This document shows, one piece after another, positions 23,123 through 35,490 of a DNA stretch of 64,000 nucleotides; position 1 is the first letter of the stretch; each line of letters starts with the position of its first letter. The stretch is from positions 5,580,093 through 5,644,092 of the forward strand of contig CM068590.1 of assembly GCA_035048485.1 (NCBI GenBank), written 5' to 3'. Below the pieces are notes generated by a model. It worked only from the letters and a program-made list of their open reading frames with translations. It was not told where the DNA came from and searched no databases. The stretch is from Pteria penguin. Taxonomy: Eukaryota > Mollusca > Bivalvia > Pterioida > Pteriidae. Made by a program: the position numbers and the translations under genes.

Positions 23123-23560
23123 CTTCATCATCATCATTATTATCATTATTGTTAGTTTTCATTAATTTATTTATTTGTTCATAATCATTATTTTTAATTG
23201 ATTAGATTGACTTAAAACCAAGACTGCTTGTGTTCGCCGTGCTACTTAAAAATTTCTCTACCTCGGATGGACCCTTTGAAAAAGTCGTCACTTTTCGACA
23301 TTTACTGGCCGAAGCCTCAGTCATAAAAGTAAAATAGTGTTGGCATAAATTTAACATTACGTAATGCCCAGCTGTTGTCTTTTCGTTTAACTGCATCACG
23401 TATTAATCACGTCAAAGCAACATTCAAGTTTTGTAATTTCTTCATGTTTTTACAATCATCTACCCGAATTTTCATTAGTAAATTTTCTAACATATTATAC
23501 AGTCTGTCTTTGTGTTAAAGAAATTAAACTTGTGCAATGATAGTATTTGTTTCATTTCAG

Positions 23561-23702
23561 GCGGTAGTGTATTAGCATTTGTAGATATTGAAAAAAATTA
23601 TGACGACGCCAGCAATTTTTGTCAAAAGTTTGGATTCATATTAGCAAGAATAAATAACAACCAGGTCTTTAATGAAGTAAAACAAATAACGCAAGCATCA
23701 AA
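23561..23702 (+). CDS. Gene B exon 2: CTLD N-terminal half
   Basis: Acceptor TTTCAG, donor GTAAGT. It encodes LAFVDIEKNYDDASNFCQKF and FILARINN, the first helix and conserved Cys of a CTLD. The usual N-terminal beta-hairpin cysteines of long-form CTLDs are absent. Confidence 0.85.
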
Positions 23703-24293
23703 GTAAGTTGGTTCGTTTGATGGTATTTTTCATCAAGAATTCCAATAGCATTCATACATTGCATACTGAAGATTTACGGTGAGCTGTATAACGATACACT
23801 CTTAAACAGTTTGTAAGAACTCCTGTGAAATGTTCTACTGTATCTTAAATATTGATGGATGAATAGGTATTAAGATGCATTGATTCATTGTTTGGTTCAT
23901 GTATCGATTAATTGAAAGTTTCATTCATTAAATCATTATACTCTACCAATACCATACAATCTAGTGCTTTGTTATATACAATTTGCCCCCTGCTAAATGA
24001 ACATCTGAAGCAGTAATGGGTTTGTTTGACGTCAGATATGACTTCTTACAGTCTCGTTCATCGGAACATCGTTCAAATCTCTGCAGGATTAGAAACCCGG
24101 AAATCTCATGTTCTCAGCCAAACATTAAACCATTCAATAGAATGGTGTCCATTCCATAGAGTCACATATTATAATAGATACCACGCCATCACAGTTAATA
24201 ACTACGGCAATAGACAACTAGTTTTGTTTTGTTGCACAAGGCATTACTGATGTGAACACATTTTAGAATTTGATTATTTTCCTCTTTTTTCAG

Positions 24294-24496
24294 TCCACAG
24301 TTTTGGATAGGGATGCGCCTTGATATCTCTCAATTGCCTACATATACATATGTGTATGAAACTGGAGAACCAGCATACTTCACTGCGTGGGCATACGATG
24401 AACCGGATGCTCAGCAATCTGATCAATGTGTGAGGATAAAAGACGGGGAATTTAGGACAAAAGAATGTAACAAAAACTACTACTTCTTGTGTCAAA
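24294..24496 (+). CDS. Gene B exon 3: CTLD C-terminal half
   Basis: Acceptor TTTCAG, donor GTACGT. It encodes QFWIGMRL, YETGEPAYFTAW, DEPDAQQSDQCVRI and YYFLCQ. The EPN site reads EPD and the WND position is FRT, so canonical Ca2+-dependent sugar binding is unlikely. Confidence 0.87.
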
Positions 24497-25398
24497 GTAC
24501 GTCAATGTTTATAGAAACGTTATCGACTGCGATTTACTGTTTTGTAAGTAGAAGAGGCGAGCGCAATTAGCGCATGTCATATTACAATGATTGTTTAACA
24601 CAATATGCAAAGAAATGCAGTTTTTCCAGTTGTATGTATAATTTTTGTTCTAATATCACTTTTTATGCGGTGGAACCTATGCAGTAGATTTATCGGCCAG
24701 TGCTAGATTTGAATTTCACATGTATCCTGTTGGTGTCCTTTCTTTTATATCAGAGAGAAAAAAACGAAATACCCATGTTACTTTACATGTTGTTTTACAA
24801 AATTTACCAAAAACAGGCCATACTCAATTGTACAACAAAACAAAACTGGCTATTAATTTTGTTATGAGTATTTGTCCTTTTCTAATGAGTCTCTGCAGAG
24901 GACACGTCATAGAATTATTGGAAGACACTCGGTTTGAATTTTCTGTATAGCTCGTTGGCTTTCTCTTGTTCGGATGAGTACATCCAAACACCCATTTTGC
25001 CAATAACCCATCACTTCTTTATTTATAACAATTATTTTAGTCTAAAATTCTGTACAATACATAAGCAGCTGCCTTTACTATAGACATGAAGAAAAAGCCT
25101 TGAACTGACGTGAAACAAAGAACATATAAATAAGCTTATTTATTTCGAAGCCTATGGTGTTTTGTGCTTAGATTGATAGCTTATAAGGATTGCCTGCTTC
25201 CAGAGCTTACGTTTGTGATTCTGGTTTCCAGTAGTCACAAGTGTCCACCACAATGACTCTCTGCTGGTTATTTTCCTTTTTTGGCAGTACAGGTCCTGTT
25301 TACAATACCTTCTGGACAAATTCCGACTCTTTCTTTTGAAACTAATGGAAGCAATGATCATTTGTGGCACTAAAATATATGCTTTGTTGCTGTTTTAG

Positions 25399-25790
25399 AG
25401 ATAACAGAAGAACCAATTACAACGACCGCCTCGGGTACCACATCTGTTTCTTCACTTTCCACAGTTCATTATCACACAACATCGCATGGTGACGATGGCA
25501 CTACGGATATGACATTCTTCACAACCGTTTACCACAACACGGAAATACCTGCAAATAATAAGACATTACCTTTGCTTGGAAAGAGATTGGAAGATATCAA
25601 AAATAACTTGACCGTTGATAAAACATCCCTGACCTTGAATCGAATGCGACTCGTCTGTGCCTCGGACGACCGTACCTCCTCCTATTCCATTGGCATGGTT
25701 GGTGCCGCCATCATTTTCATTGTCATAGCTATGATGATAATTGGCGATTTGTTTAAGGTTCTACTCTGGTTAAAACAGAATTTGTGTTAA
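25399..25790 (+). CDS. Gene B exon 4: stalk, membrane span, tail
   Basis: Acceptor TTTTAG, stop TAA at 25788-25790. A Thr/Ser-rich stalk of about 50 residues is followed by LGKRLEDIKNNLTVDK, RMRLVCASDDRTSSYS, the membrane span and a short tail. The segment after the stalk is nearly identical in genes C and D. Confidence 0.88.
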
Positions 25791-25856
25791 AACAAATGTG
25801 CGGCATGCAAGGTGTTTTATAAACCGAGGAACAACAGTTCTAAAGTCAAATGGATG

Positions 25857-25870
25857 AATAAAATAATAAA
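25857..25870 (+). promoter_or_regulatory. Overlapping AATAAA polyadenylation signals
   Basis: AATAAA at 25857-25862 and 25865-25870, about 70-80 bases after gene B's stop codon. Confidence 0.6.
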
Positions 25871-26449
25871 AGATATATATTCTATTTCAGTCGATTATTA
25901 TTTGTATACTTCTATGTATAAAGTGACATTTACATAAAAAGTTATTTTCAAGTAACCGGAATGAACCGTTAAAAACCTAGATTTAACAACTCAGACTACG
26001 AACAACTGATTGTGACGTCATACTTGGTAGAAGCACTGACATTATGTATCCAAAGATAAGATTATTACGTCATAAATAAAATATCGCCAAAGTATGCAAT
26101 GTCTGTAGTTTGGATATAACTCGGAAATCGTCTATTTTGTAAATAGAAATAATATTGTTATAAATGTAAATGTTTGCGAAGATAGAGAAAAAACACAAAG
26201 GAAACTAAGTGAACGGATAGATTCTTTTCTTCTGCCGTAAAACATTCACCTGGTGTTAAATATTTAAGTTTTCGTTGTTGTCTGTAATAGATACGAGAAG
26301 TGCAAAATTACAGGCAGTTCGGTCTAGTAGTCACACACTTGACTCGAACGGAAAGACTGATCCCAGCTAGCTAGTAAATATATTCTGCAGTACTACATAA
26401 GACTTCGTTAAAAGAGCCAACCAGCTTTCTTCAAAATTACGGTGTGGTA
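25871..26449. other. Gene B downstream flank
   Basis: AT-rich sequence with two TGACGTCA/TTACGTCA-like words (about 26012 and 26067). I see no gene. Confidence 0.35.
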
Positions 26450-27378
26450 CATGTACAATTCTGACATAACAATATGTTAACGCCGCGTGATCGTGACGTT
26501 TGTTTTTTCTCGTGCGACAATGACTTCTGAGCACAGGCGTTAACGCAGGTTTCTATATGAGCTTAAATTCGACACCATGATAACGCTATTGTTTGTCGCG
26601 TGAAGACCCTTCACAGACACGTCCGCTTGCTTACGACTTAAAATTTTTATTCACACGTATATGTAGAAAAAATTGAAGAAGATAGCTGTTTACATTGTAC
26701 ATATAAATATAAAAACACGCAAGTGTGTAACATTGAACGTGATGAAATTTATTCTTATGTTACAACAACAACAACAACAATAATAATAATAAAATTAATA
26801 TTATTAATAATAATTAAATATATGTCTATATATATAGGGATTTACCCGACGTAATACTTTCACTTTCCGCGGCCGTGTTGTCATGCATACGATTAGCTAT
26901 TAAAGCTCTATTTTTGTGGAGCTCGGGTAGCTCAGTCGGTAAAGCGGTTGGATGTATGATAGCTAGGTGATTCAGTACTATAGGTTGTCGGTTCGAGTTC
27001 CCGTCGGGGAACGAATATAAGTGAAATATAGGGTGCCTTGTTAACTGTAGTATCTTTGTGCTTTATATGTTTGTCTAATTTTTCTTTATTTCTACCGGTG
27101 GTTCTTCGGAGATCCAAGGTTCATTGTACTACCGGGTGTTTCACTGTTTCTATATATATACATAGATAGATAGATAGATAAATAGACAAAATCAAAAAAT
27201 ATTTATGCTTAGTTTTCTTAAATACTTTATTACATGTGATTTAATTACATCCATTTTATTTGTTATATCCGCGCAACAAACGCGCGCCGATGTCCGGTCA
27301 AGCAGTCTTGGCAAGTGTGCTAAAGAGGTCCTTATCACTGCTTTTCACGTTCACGTGCATATTATATTAGGACTGCAC
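26450..27378. mobile_element. TIR element T1, copy 1 (diverged)
   Basis: The right end 'TTAGGACTGCACTA' and CpG-rich subterminal sequence match the element at 45216-46107. The left end (CTGACATAACAATATGTTAACGCCGCG) resembles its TIR but is diverged. A family 1 SINE and a (CAA)n/(TAA)n tract are nested inside. No transposase. Confidence 0.55.
26918..27157 (+). mobile_element. tRNA-headed SINE, family 1, copy 2
   Basis: The head has GGTAGCTCAGTCGG (A box) and GGTTCGAGTTCC (B box); the body has AACGAATATAAGTG, GGGTGCCTTGTTAACTGTAG and CTTCGGAGATCCAAGG, ending GTTTCACTGTTTCTATATA. It matches the copy at 419-633 almost throughout. Confidence 0.85.
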
Positions 27379-27477
27379 TATCTGTAAGTGAATACAAGCT
27401 TAACGTGTTCATAGGTCTTCTATAATATTGGATCATAATCAAGATAAATTGATTTTTAGATATTCAGATCTACTGTC

Positions 27478-27660
27478 TTTTGTGAGCGCTCCAATCAAAA
27501 TGTCCAGATATTGTATAGCGGATAAAGACATAAAAATCCATACTTTCTAATAATAGAAAAAGTGAGGATTGTCATTCGTTGTATGGAGAACAAACCACAA
27601 AGAAGTAAATATGATCCTATCCACTATGAGCTGAGTGTGTCACAGGTAATGTTAATATTA
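27478..27660 (+). repeat. Duplicated flank segment of the lectin unit
   Basis: CTTTTGTGAGCGCTCCAATC and GAGCTGAGTGTGTCACAGG-like blocks recur in order at 41890-42070. The two lie about 1.7 kb after gene B's stop and 1.4 kb after gene C's stop, consistent with a tandem segmental duplication. Confidence 0.6.
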
Positions 27661-27767
27661 TTGTATATGTATCACTCAAAACTTTGATGTTATAAAACGC
27701 TTGCGTTGAGGTGAAAAGTGAAAGTAATCTGTCATCTCATTTCTCAGTTAATAAAGAACTCTTTCTG

Positions 27768-27805
27768 CAACGTTTCAGCCTCAAAGGTCTTTATCGAGGT
27801 AAAAC
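27768..27805 (-). ncRNA. Hammerhead-ribozyme-like remnant of the PLE
   Basis: On the - strand a CTCGATA-like core, a small hairpin (AGACC-TTTG-AGGCT) and GAAAC follow in order, recalling the CUGAUGA-stem II-GAAA plan of PLE hammerheads. The first core is mismatched, so activity is unlikely. Confidence 0.35.
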
Positions 27806-28115
27806 AAAAATGGAATTAGCGTCACATCATTTAATTTGTCACTTCTGTAAATTCACAACATTTGTATTGCAAAGTTATTTGTCCTTCTTGCTTATGACGT
27901 CATTATGTAACCGTCGACGTCGGCGGGAATGCCTGGTTCCATGGTGGCGGTGTTTTCATAATCTGACCAAAGTATTCTTAATTTCGATTTTATATTCAGT
28001 CCGAATGGTGCAAACGCATTTAATTTTTCATCCAAAAGATCTCCTTTCCTTTTCTATCATACGCCGATTTTGAATAGCATTTTTCCAAAATTAGAAACTT
28101 AATATCCTTCTCTAA

Positions 28116-28281
28116 ATGAAATAACACAAACACTCTTTGCCGCAAATTTTTGAGAAGCTTGTTTATCTTAGACATGTAAAAATGGATTTTACGTAGATCT
28201 ACTGTACTATTCTAACTATTGCTTGATAAAGGCCAGGAGGCCGAAAATTTGTGGCAAAGAGTGTTTGTGTTATTTCTTTTA
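28116..28281. repeat. Inverted repeat, ~34-bp arms
   Basis: GAAATAACACAAACACTCTT...GCAAATTTT (from about 28119) pairs with AAAATTTGTGG...GTGTTATTTC (to about 28278). The loop includes GGCC-AGGA-GGCC-GAAA. Confidence 0.75.
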
Positions 28282-30639
28282 CTTCCCTTTGGAGGACTAC
28301 TTATTTTATCTTAACTGAATGGTCTGTAGATTTTCTACTGCTTTGATCCTTTTGTGTTTAATATCCCCTAAGTGTCCTTTTGCCCGTTCTGCTTGCTCCC
28401 TGTCCGTTTCCCCGATATACATGATTTTCTCGCATGACCTGCATCTTATTCCATACACTACGTTTTGTAACTTGCCCCTTGGTCCAAAATTTAGCAAACG
28501 ACGCAATTCTGTTCGCATCTATATGTTGAGCTTTTGTTTTGGTTGTTTTAAATGTTTTGTTGAGCTTTCCATGAACTAAAATGTCTGTTAGGTTCCTGTC
28601 TCGCTTGAATGCCACAATCGACGGATCCGAAAATGTTTTCCATTGTTGGTGACTTGTGTACATGTAGTAAGCTCATATGATTTTGGGTTATTTTTGTATA
28701 TCTGGTAAGTGTTTTGAATATGTAATTACAAGCTGGACTCTGTTTTTCTTTTGTTTTGTTTTTTGGTTTTTTTTTTTTTTTTTTTTTTGGTTTGATTTGT
28801 AATTCAAAAGGTTTAATCTATCAAGATTATCAACTTTCCTAAATTCTCGTTCAATGAATCTTCCACTGTATTCCCGTTTTCTCAGTTAAATTTTAAGTTC
28901 TTTCCAACGTTTTTAGTAGTCTGAATCTCTGCTACAGATTCTTCTTATCCTGATTCCAAAGCCGTAAGGTAGTGATTTTTAATGCTCGAAGGGGGGTTGG
29001 AATTTCTATGCATATATATATATGTATGTGCTTGTCTGTTGGTTTGGAGTTCAGATCTGTTTTGCAACTTATTGGCTTCTATGATAACCATCGTGTCTAC
29101 GAATTCTTTTCTTTCCTTGCTGAATCGGAGTTACACTTTGATGATTAGATGGATCTAATTTGTAAATTGGTGAAATTCATTTAGCGATTGTTCTCCGTGC
29201 GTCCAAATGCCAAAATCGTCATCTATATATCTTACATAAAATTTTTGTTGTCTTTCGAATTTTGTTAGTTCTTCATCCCATTTTCTCATGTATGCGCATG
29301 CATAATGTCTTCCTAATTTTGATCCGATTGCTACGCCGTCAGTTTGAATATATTGTTTGTTGTTGAATCCGAAAACATTGTTTTCTCAAACTGCCTAAAT
29401 CATTTCTTTTACGGCTTTTGTACTGATAGATTTGTCTATCCTTTGTTCTAATGCTTCTTCGTAGGCCTGCAGTCCTTCTTCCTTTGGCATCGAAGGGTAT
29501 AGTTTTTCTACGTCAAAACAAAATAAAATTGCATCCTGAGGAAGTTGTTCTTTCATTTCATTTAATTTGCTAAGAAAATCTGTCGTATCTTTATAAAGCT
29601 TGGGGATTCTTCTACATACCGATTTAGTTGCTTCTTTGCTATTTCCGCCATGTTTTCAGTGGGGGCATTTCTTCCGCTTACTATAGTCCGCATCGGTTTT
29701 TCTATTTTGTTGAGTTTTGGATTACCTGTCAGTTTTCCCGGTTGGTTCAACTTTGACATTAGATACTTTTTCATTTCCCTTCTTATATGTCGATTCTAGT
29801 GCATTTTGTTTACACTTTTTCTTACTAGTTTCTCCGCTTTATGGTATTGTTCTTTGGTATGTGTCTATATGATTTGTTTTTTCTCATTTCTGCCTCCAAA
29901 CCCTCTATATAGTTTCCCGTATCCAATACTACAATACCTGACCCTTTGTCAGCCGGCTTTATAACAATCTTGCTATCTATACATGTAAGTAGGGATTTCA
30001 TCGCTTTCTCCTCTTCCTTATAAAAGTTTTTCTAATTACTTTTCATGCCCTCTATTACATCTTTTTTCACGGCCTCTATGTAACTGTTCAACCATTTGTC
30101 CCTCCCAGGTCTTGGTGTGAAGTTACTTTGGGGGGTTTTTTTTCTGCCTGACCAAATTAATGTCATCTTATTTCTCTTTGTCTATTTTATCCTCATCGTT
30201 TTCTTCTTTATCTGCAAAATATTCCTTCAGCCTCATGCGCATTTCCAATCAGCGAGTTCACTTTGTATTTTCAAAATATTTAGCTTATGCTGAGTAGGTA
30301 TAAAGGACAAGCCTTTACTAAGCAATTCTTCCTCTGCTTCGTTTAATGACAAGTTTGTTACAATGTGATTGGAGGCGTCTTTAGCCCGTTCCGTTTTCTT
30401 TTATCTGACTTAGCAGGCCTCTGCACATTCTTGCTTGTTTGTCGTATTTCCGTTTCAACGTCTACGCTCAAGTTATTTGTGTCATCAATTTCAGTTTCAT
30501 TCTTGTTCCTTTGGGGTGGGGAGGTTGTTATTGTCTTTTGTGTGTATAATTTTTATTATTATTAATTATTATTATCCTTCAAGTGATTCACATAGTCTTG
30601 GTTGTCATCAAAGTAAATTAATCCTTATAAACTAATACT

Positions 30640-30890
30640 GATGTAAAAGATGAAAGTAACTGGTGTCACGTGACTATGATACTTATATCAATGTAACTCA
30701 GTGGACATTCACGGTACCTTGAAATTCAGAAGTAAGACCAGTGTCCGGGATGAGTGAGCGTCTCTTGTTTTGAATGCGTTGAATGCCTTTACATACAGAC
30801 GAAACTAAAATAACTCAGCATAGTATATATACACGAATGTGAACAGACACTGTAGAAAGTGACTGCCACATAACATCATATTAATTAAGT
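30640..30890 (-). repeat. Dispersed PLE-2-type 3' repeat, - copy
   Basis: Reverse complement of the repeats at 40590-40870 and 40920-41205: GTAACTGGTGTCACGTGAC, GGACATTCACGG, GAGTGAGCGTCTC and the ACTGCCACATAACA end. Confidence 0.65.
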
Positions 30891-31093
30891 TGAACTCTCC
30901 GCTTGGAACTTTTATACCAGCCTACACTGCAGAGGAAATAAATGTGATGTTAATGTATAGTACCAAAGTAAGAATTGTTAGATATCTCATACAATGAATA
31001 ATGCGATTACAGAACAATAAATGCATCACATGTCAAAATATATCGAATTTATCTTACAAATTGAGATGATCGCCTTTGTATTTGATATTATTT

Positions 31094-34000
31094 AAACATT
31101 CACACCTATAAATATTACAGAGCTGTCAATTCTATACGCAGAGGGTATTCTAAGATTAATAAGTGCAACGCCAAGAAATGTCTTAATTGCCATCATTCAA
31201 GCTGCAAGTACAGTATTGAATCTTCAGTTAATGGAAATAAAAATATCACTAAATTAGACAAAGACATAGATTGAAATACTGTCAATGTTATATATGTCAT
31301 CACTTGAGAAGCTAGAGGATGTGGGGCTCAATATGTCGGGGAAACGTTAAAACAATGTTTTCGGAATCATTCCTATAAAATTCGTAATAATTCACGATGT
31401 AAATACCAGAATTTTCTTTATAACCATTTTAATAAATACCAACATAATATTAACAATGTGAAAATAACTCCAGTAGTAAATTACCAGGTGATACGAAATC
31501 AGATGTTAAAAAACAACTTTTGGAAGCCGAACTCTACTGGATTAAACAACTACAAACCCTATACCCTCTCGGTCTCAACGATCAAATATATCGACAAGGT
31601 AATATTTCTTCTCATCAGAATAAGATCAATAGTTTTACATTAAGACATAATATTTTTTAGAAAACGTAATAGTTTAAATAGGTCATTAAACGATCTTCTA
31701 TTTATCGCAAAACTTAATGGCCGTCATGAACTTTTGCATGCACTATCCTCTATTCCGGTAAATAAATTGAAACCTACCGTGGACGAAGCTGATCTTCGAA
31801 ATTTACCCAATTCTGATTGATATAAATTCAAATTGATTTTTTTGTTTTCATATAAAAAACTCTTTCCTCGTATTCCGTCTCTTCCACCCATGCAGCAATT
31901 TCTCAAAATTAATTTTATTAATAAAGGCTTCGATCTACTTAACATTTCAAATATTTTCCGTGATCATAGAGTAACTTCTAAAATCCCCCAATATTTTGAG
32001 GATATAGAACCTCCACTTATTTGTTACCAGTACAAAAAGCCTATAAGAAATCTTATTTTAAATTATAATAAAGTTACATCTAACCCTAATATTTCAGACT
32101 TTTTTTTTCGTCGTGTTCTTGTGAAAATTCTAAATATTTTTATAAACCGGCAGGTCATTTTATTACTGGTGACCTAAACTGTATTTCGGACAAGAAATTG
32201 CGCACCCTTTTTGGAAAAGGACCTAAATATAGGTTACCGTCCAGGATAGATTTCAATAAATGCCGTGACGTTATAGAAGATGCTTCAACTACATATCGTA
32301 AACGTTGGTGTAAAAAAGAACAGGTAAAGGTTCATGCTCTTAATGGTTGGAAATACGAGATTTTAAGAATTGTCGATATCCGTATTAAGAACGGAAAATC
32401 CACATTTATTTCAACAGCCTAATACATTGATGGCAAATTCTATTAAAACGAGGATAGCTGATTTACATGCTAAATATGTCTTTGCTCCTGCTGATAAAGC
32501 AGGTAATAACATAATAGTTGTTTGAAAACTATATTATATTGAAGTACTTAAAACAGATTAAACTCCACTCATACATATGCGGAAAGCCCTACCTCAAAAG
32601 ACAGTACCTTGCACGATCACCTCATGACCATGTCCGACTTCAAAATTAAAACTGATAAATCTGATCTACCAACCATGTATTGGCTCCAAAAACTACATAA
32701 AAGTCCATATAAATCACGTTTCATATCTTATTCTAGCCACTGCTCTATTACGGTACTATCGAAACATATTACGTCTGCTCTAACTGCTATAAAAGATCAT
32801 ATTATTAAATATTGTGATGTTGCATTTCATAATAGTAACATCAATTACTTTTGGTCAATTAAAAATTCTCAGGAAGTTAAAGACAAACTTCTTTCACTAA
32901 ATTTCAAAGCGACTCAAATTTCTACTTTTGATTTTTCTACACTTTATTCATCTCTGCCTCATGATTTGATTAAAAGCAAGTTGCTGTCTCTTATACAAAG
33001 GTGTTTTTTACAGCGAATCTAAAACTTACATATGTACTGCCAATAACTCCGGATTCTTTTCCACAAACAATATACTTCATATAAATACTGGATTTGCAAG
33101 GAATTATGTAAAGCACTAGATTTTCTCATGAATAATATTTTTGTGCAATTTGATGGCAAGATATATCAACAAATAGTTGGGATTCCTATGGGTACTAACT
33201 GCTTGCCTCTGAGAGCAGATTTATTTCTTTATTGTTATGAGAGGGATTTTAAGGTTTCTATTCAAAAATCAAAACGTTTCGACCTCATTGACAAATTTAA
33301 TAATACTTGCAGATATCTGGATGACATTTTGGTTATCGACAACCCTGAATTTGAACAATTTATATCAGAAATATATCCACCAGAGCTCAAATTGGATAAA
33401 GCTAATACTTGGAGATAAATCTACACCTTTCTTAGATTGAACATCAAAATTATCAACCACCTAATATATACTAATATTTATGATAAACGTGAGGATTTTG
33501 GATTTTCTATTGTAAATTTTCCTTACTTGGATGGCGATGTCCCTCGACTCCCATCATATGGTATCTATATATCTCAATTAGTTCGATTTGTCAAAGGCTG
33601 CACCGATGTTTTGGACTTTCATAAACGAAATTTACAAATTACTACTAAACTTTTAACTGAGGGTTACAGATATCACAAATTAAGAAAAACATTCGGCAAA
33701 TTCTTCAGATCTTATTCAGAACTTTTATCTAAATTTGGAAATATTTCTTTTCAACACTATGTATCCAATGGTATTTCCTATCCTTATTTTTACAGTGATC
33801 TCGTACATAAACTAAGGAAAGTAAAGGGCTCAGATAACGTTATTTCATCTTGTAATAAAATAGTCAAACGTCTTCTAAACAGACAATATGACATTGAAGA
33901 TCATCAAAAAGACTCGTCCCCTCTGACTGTAAGTCGGGACTCCTACAGATCTAGGGTCTTAGCTCGCTTTCAGACTGGCAGAGCATGGTTTATCATGTTG

Positions 34001-34377
34001 ATGTCGCATATATTTTTATATCATTATGTGTTTTACAATACCTACGTGTTTATATTTTTATGACCTCTCAATATGCGATACCTGTTGACCCTTGTTCTTT
34101 ACATGGAGGATTATATATAAAATTTTAAATGTACGCCCCTTGATTGTTCTGCTGTTACGGTGAGTGGGAAGCTAGGCCCGTAAACCGGTTAACCACACCA
34201 TTTGTTTGGCTTTTGTCAAATTAAATGACCGTCCTAAGTCGGTATCGTAATTGTACTACAATTAAATATTTTTGTAATGTGTTATATGTACTAGGAAATT
34301 ATTTATATTCATGTATTGTATAGCTTCATGGTGACTTCTGCCACATAACTAAGCCAGTAACTCATCCTTTTTCTTTC
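31094..34377 (+). pseudogene. Naiad-like PLE copy A (N-terminal GIY-YIG, CxC, RT)
   Basis: Order on the + strand: Cys/His motif CNAKKCLNCHHSSC (31203 region), GIY-YIG nuclease NVIYVIT...GCGAQYVGET, a basic segment, the CxC linker CSC (codons 32114-32122), then RT: ADKAGNN, LPTMYWLQKLHK, TFDFSTLYSSLPH (motif A), GIPMGTNC (motif B), CRYLDDIL (motif C) and YLDGDVPRLPSYGIYIS. An endonuclease ahead of the RT with a CxC linker is the published signature of Naiad PLEs. In-frame TGAs at 31272, 31305, 31818 and 32523 are shared with copy B; frameshifts (about 31485, 32100 and 33410) are private. The edges are set by comparison with the unoccupied flank of gene D (44.6 kb). It is 5'-shorter than copy B. 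Confidence 0.88.
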
Positions 34378-34420
34378 AGATTAAGAGATAAAATTTGTGA
34401 TATAATGTTACATGGTGCAC

Positions 34421-35490
34421 TAAATTAAAAAGTATACATGTTCTATATTTATTATAACCAGTAGGCCGGTGTCACTGCTGGTGAACTGATAGTTCCCGAT
34501 GGCATCATAAGTCTAGTTTTCAGTGCTTTTGTACTGACATTAAATATATACTTTTCAGTATTCAAATTCAGTAAATCATTCTAAAACTAAGGAGTATCTC
34601 CCTCATGCATATCTCTGTCCTTAGATAGATTCTTTGGTTCACTTTTCAGTCATTTTGGTTTCAACACTGCTCTTCAAATATTTATATATTTTGAGAATCC
34701 CAATCATTTGGCCACGAGCATCATAGGAGAGACATAAGTTGTCGAAATGCGCATATGGTTTACTAAATTAAAAACTATATATGTTCTATACTTATTATAA
34801 CCACTAGGCAAGTGTCACTGCTGGTGGACTTATAGCCCCGATGGCATCATAAGTCTAGTTTTCAGTGCTTTTGTACTGACATTAAATATATACTTTTCAG
34901 TATTCAAATTCAGTAAATCATTCTAAAACTAAGGAGTATCTCCCTCATGCATAGCTCTGTCCTTAGATAGATTCTTTGGTTCACTTTTCAGTCATTTTGG
35001 TTTCAACTCTGCTCTTCAAATATTTATATATTTTGAGGATCCCAATCATTTGGCCACGAGCATCATAGGAGAGACATAAGTTGTCGAAATGCGCATATGG
35101 TTTACTAAATTAAAAACTATATATGTTCTATATTTATTATAACCACTAGACAAGTGTCACTGCTGGTGGACTTATAGCCCCGAGGGCATCACAAGTCTAG
35201 TTTTCAGTGCTTTTGTACTGACATTAAATATATACTTCAAATTTTCAGTATTCAAATTCAGTAAATCACTCTAAAACTAAGGAGTATCTCCCTCATGCAT
35301 AGCTCTGTCCTTAGATAGATTCTTTGGTTCACTTTTCGGTCATTTTAGTTTCAACACAGCTCTTCAAATATTAATATATTTTGAGAATTCCAATCATTTG
35401 GCCACGAGCATCACTAAAGAGACATAAGTTGTCGAAATGCGCAGACGGTGCACTAAATTAAAAAGTATATATGTTCTATATTTATTACAG
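34421..35490 (+). repeat. R340 tandem array: three ~343-bp units
   Basis: Units start at about 34421, 34764 and 35106 and end near 35454 (periods 343, 342, 348). Each contains GTCACTGCTGGTG, AGTCTAGTTTTCAGTGCTTT, GGAGTATCTCCCTCATGCAT and TTGTCGAAATGCGCA. Solo copies are at 3740-4085 and 37375-37720. The array lies about 120 bp upstream of gene C's start codon. Confidence 0.9.

Larger units (their letters stand above)
22297..25790 (+). other. Gene B locus: type I membrane C-type lectin, paralogue 1
   Basis: Four exons (22297-22351, 23561-23702, 24294-24496, 25399-25790) give an open frame of 263 aa with intron phases 1, 2, 1. Layout: signal peptide, short-form CTLD over two exons, Thr/Ser-rich stalk with clustered T/S (likely O-glycosylated), a conserved juxtamembrane segment (about 200-225), a hydrophobic span SIGMVGAAIIFIVIAMMIIG, then about 14 cytoplasmic residues (DLFKVLLWLKQNLC). 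It probably acts at the cell surface. No ITAM, ITIM or other tail motif is visible. Polyadenylation signals lie at 25857-25870. Function is inferred from the fold only. Confidence 0.8.
27760..30550 (-). pseudogene. Canonical Penelope-like element (RT then C-terminal GIY-YIG)
   Basis: Read on the - strand from about 30.55 kb: an N-terminal PLE segment (LNILKIQSELADW), ADKGSGIVVLDTGNY, then RTIVSGRNAPTENMAE, DAILFCFDVEKLYPSMPKEE (motif A), GVAIGSKLG (motif B), VRYIDDDFGIW (motif C, catalytic Asp pair) and finally the nuclease VVYGIRCRSCEKIMYIGET. This is the usual PLE order, RT before the GIY-YIG endonuclease. The frame is cut by several shifts and stops (for example near 28.5, 29.4 and 30.0 kb), so it is a dead copy. 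A possible hammerhead-like remnant lies in the 3' region. The lineage within EN+ PLEs was not resolved. Confidence 0.85.

Noticed and set aside
22932..23162. Asn-rich open frame on the - strand
   Set aside because: It is a direct translation of the ATT/AAT microsatellite.
34160..34210. SECIS element in the Naiad 3' tail
   Set aside because: GTGG...CCAC can pair around GTAAACC, but I could not find a convincing AUGA/GA quartet by hand; left as a test, not a call.
34421..35490. CRISPR-like array of repeats
   Set aside because: Units are about 343 bp and adjacent without unique spacers, in a eukaryotic locus.
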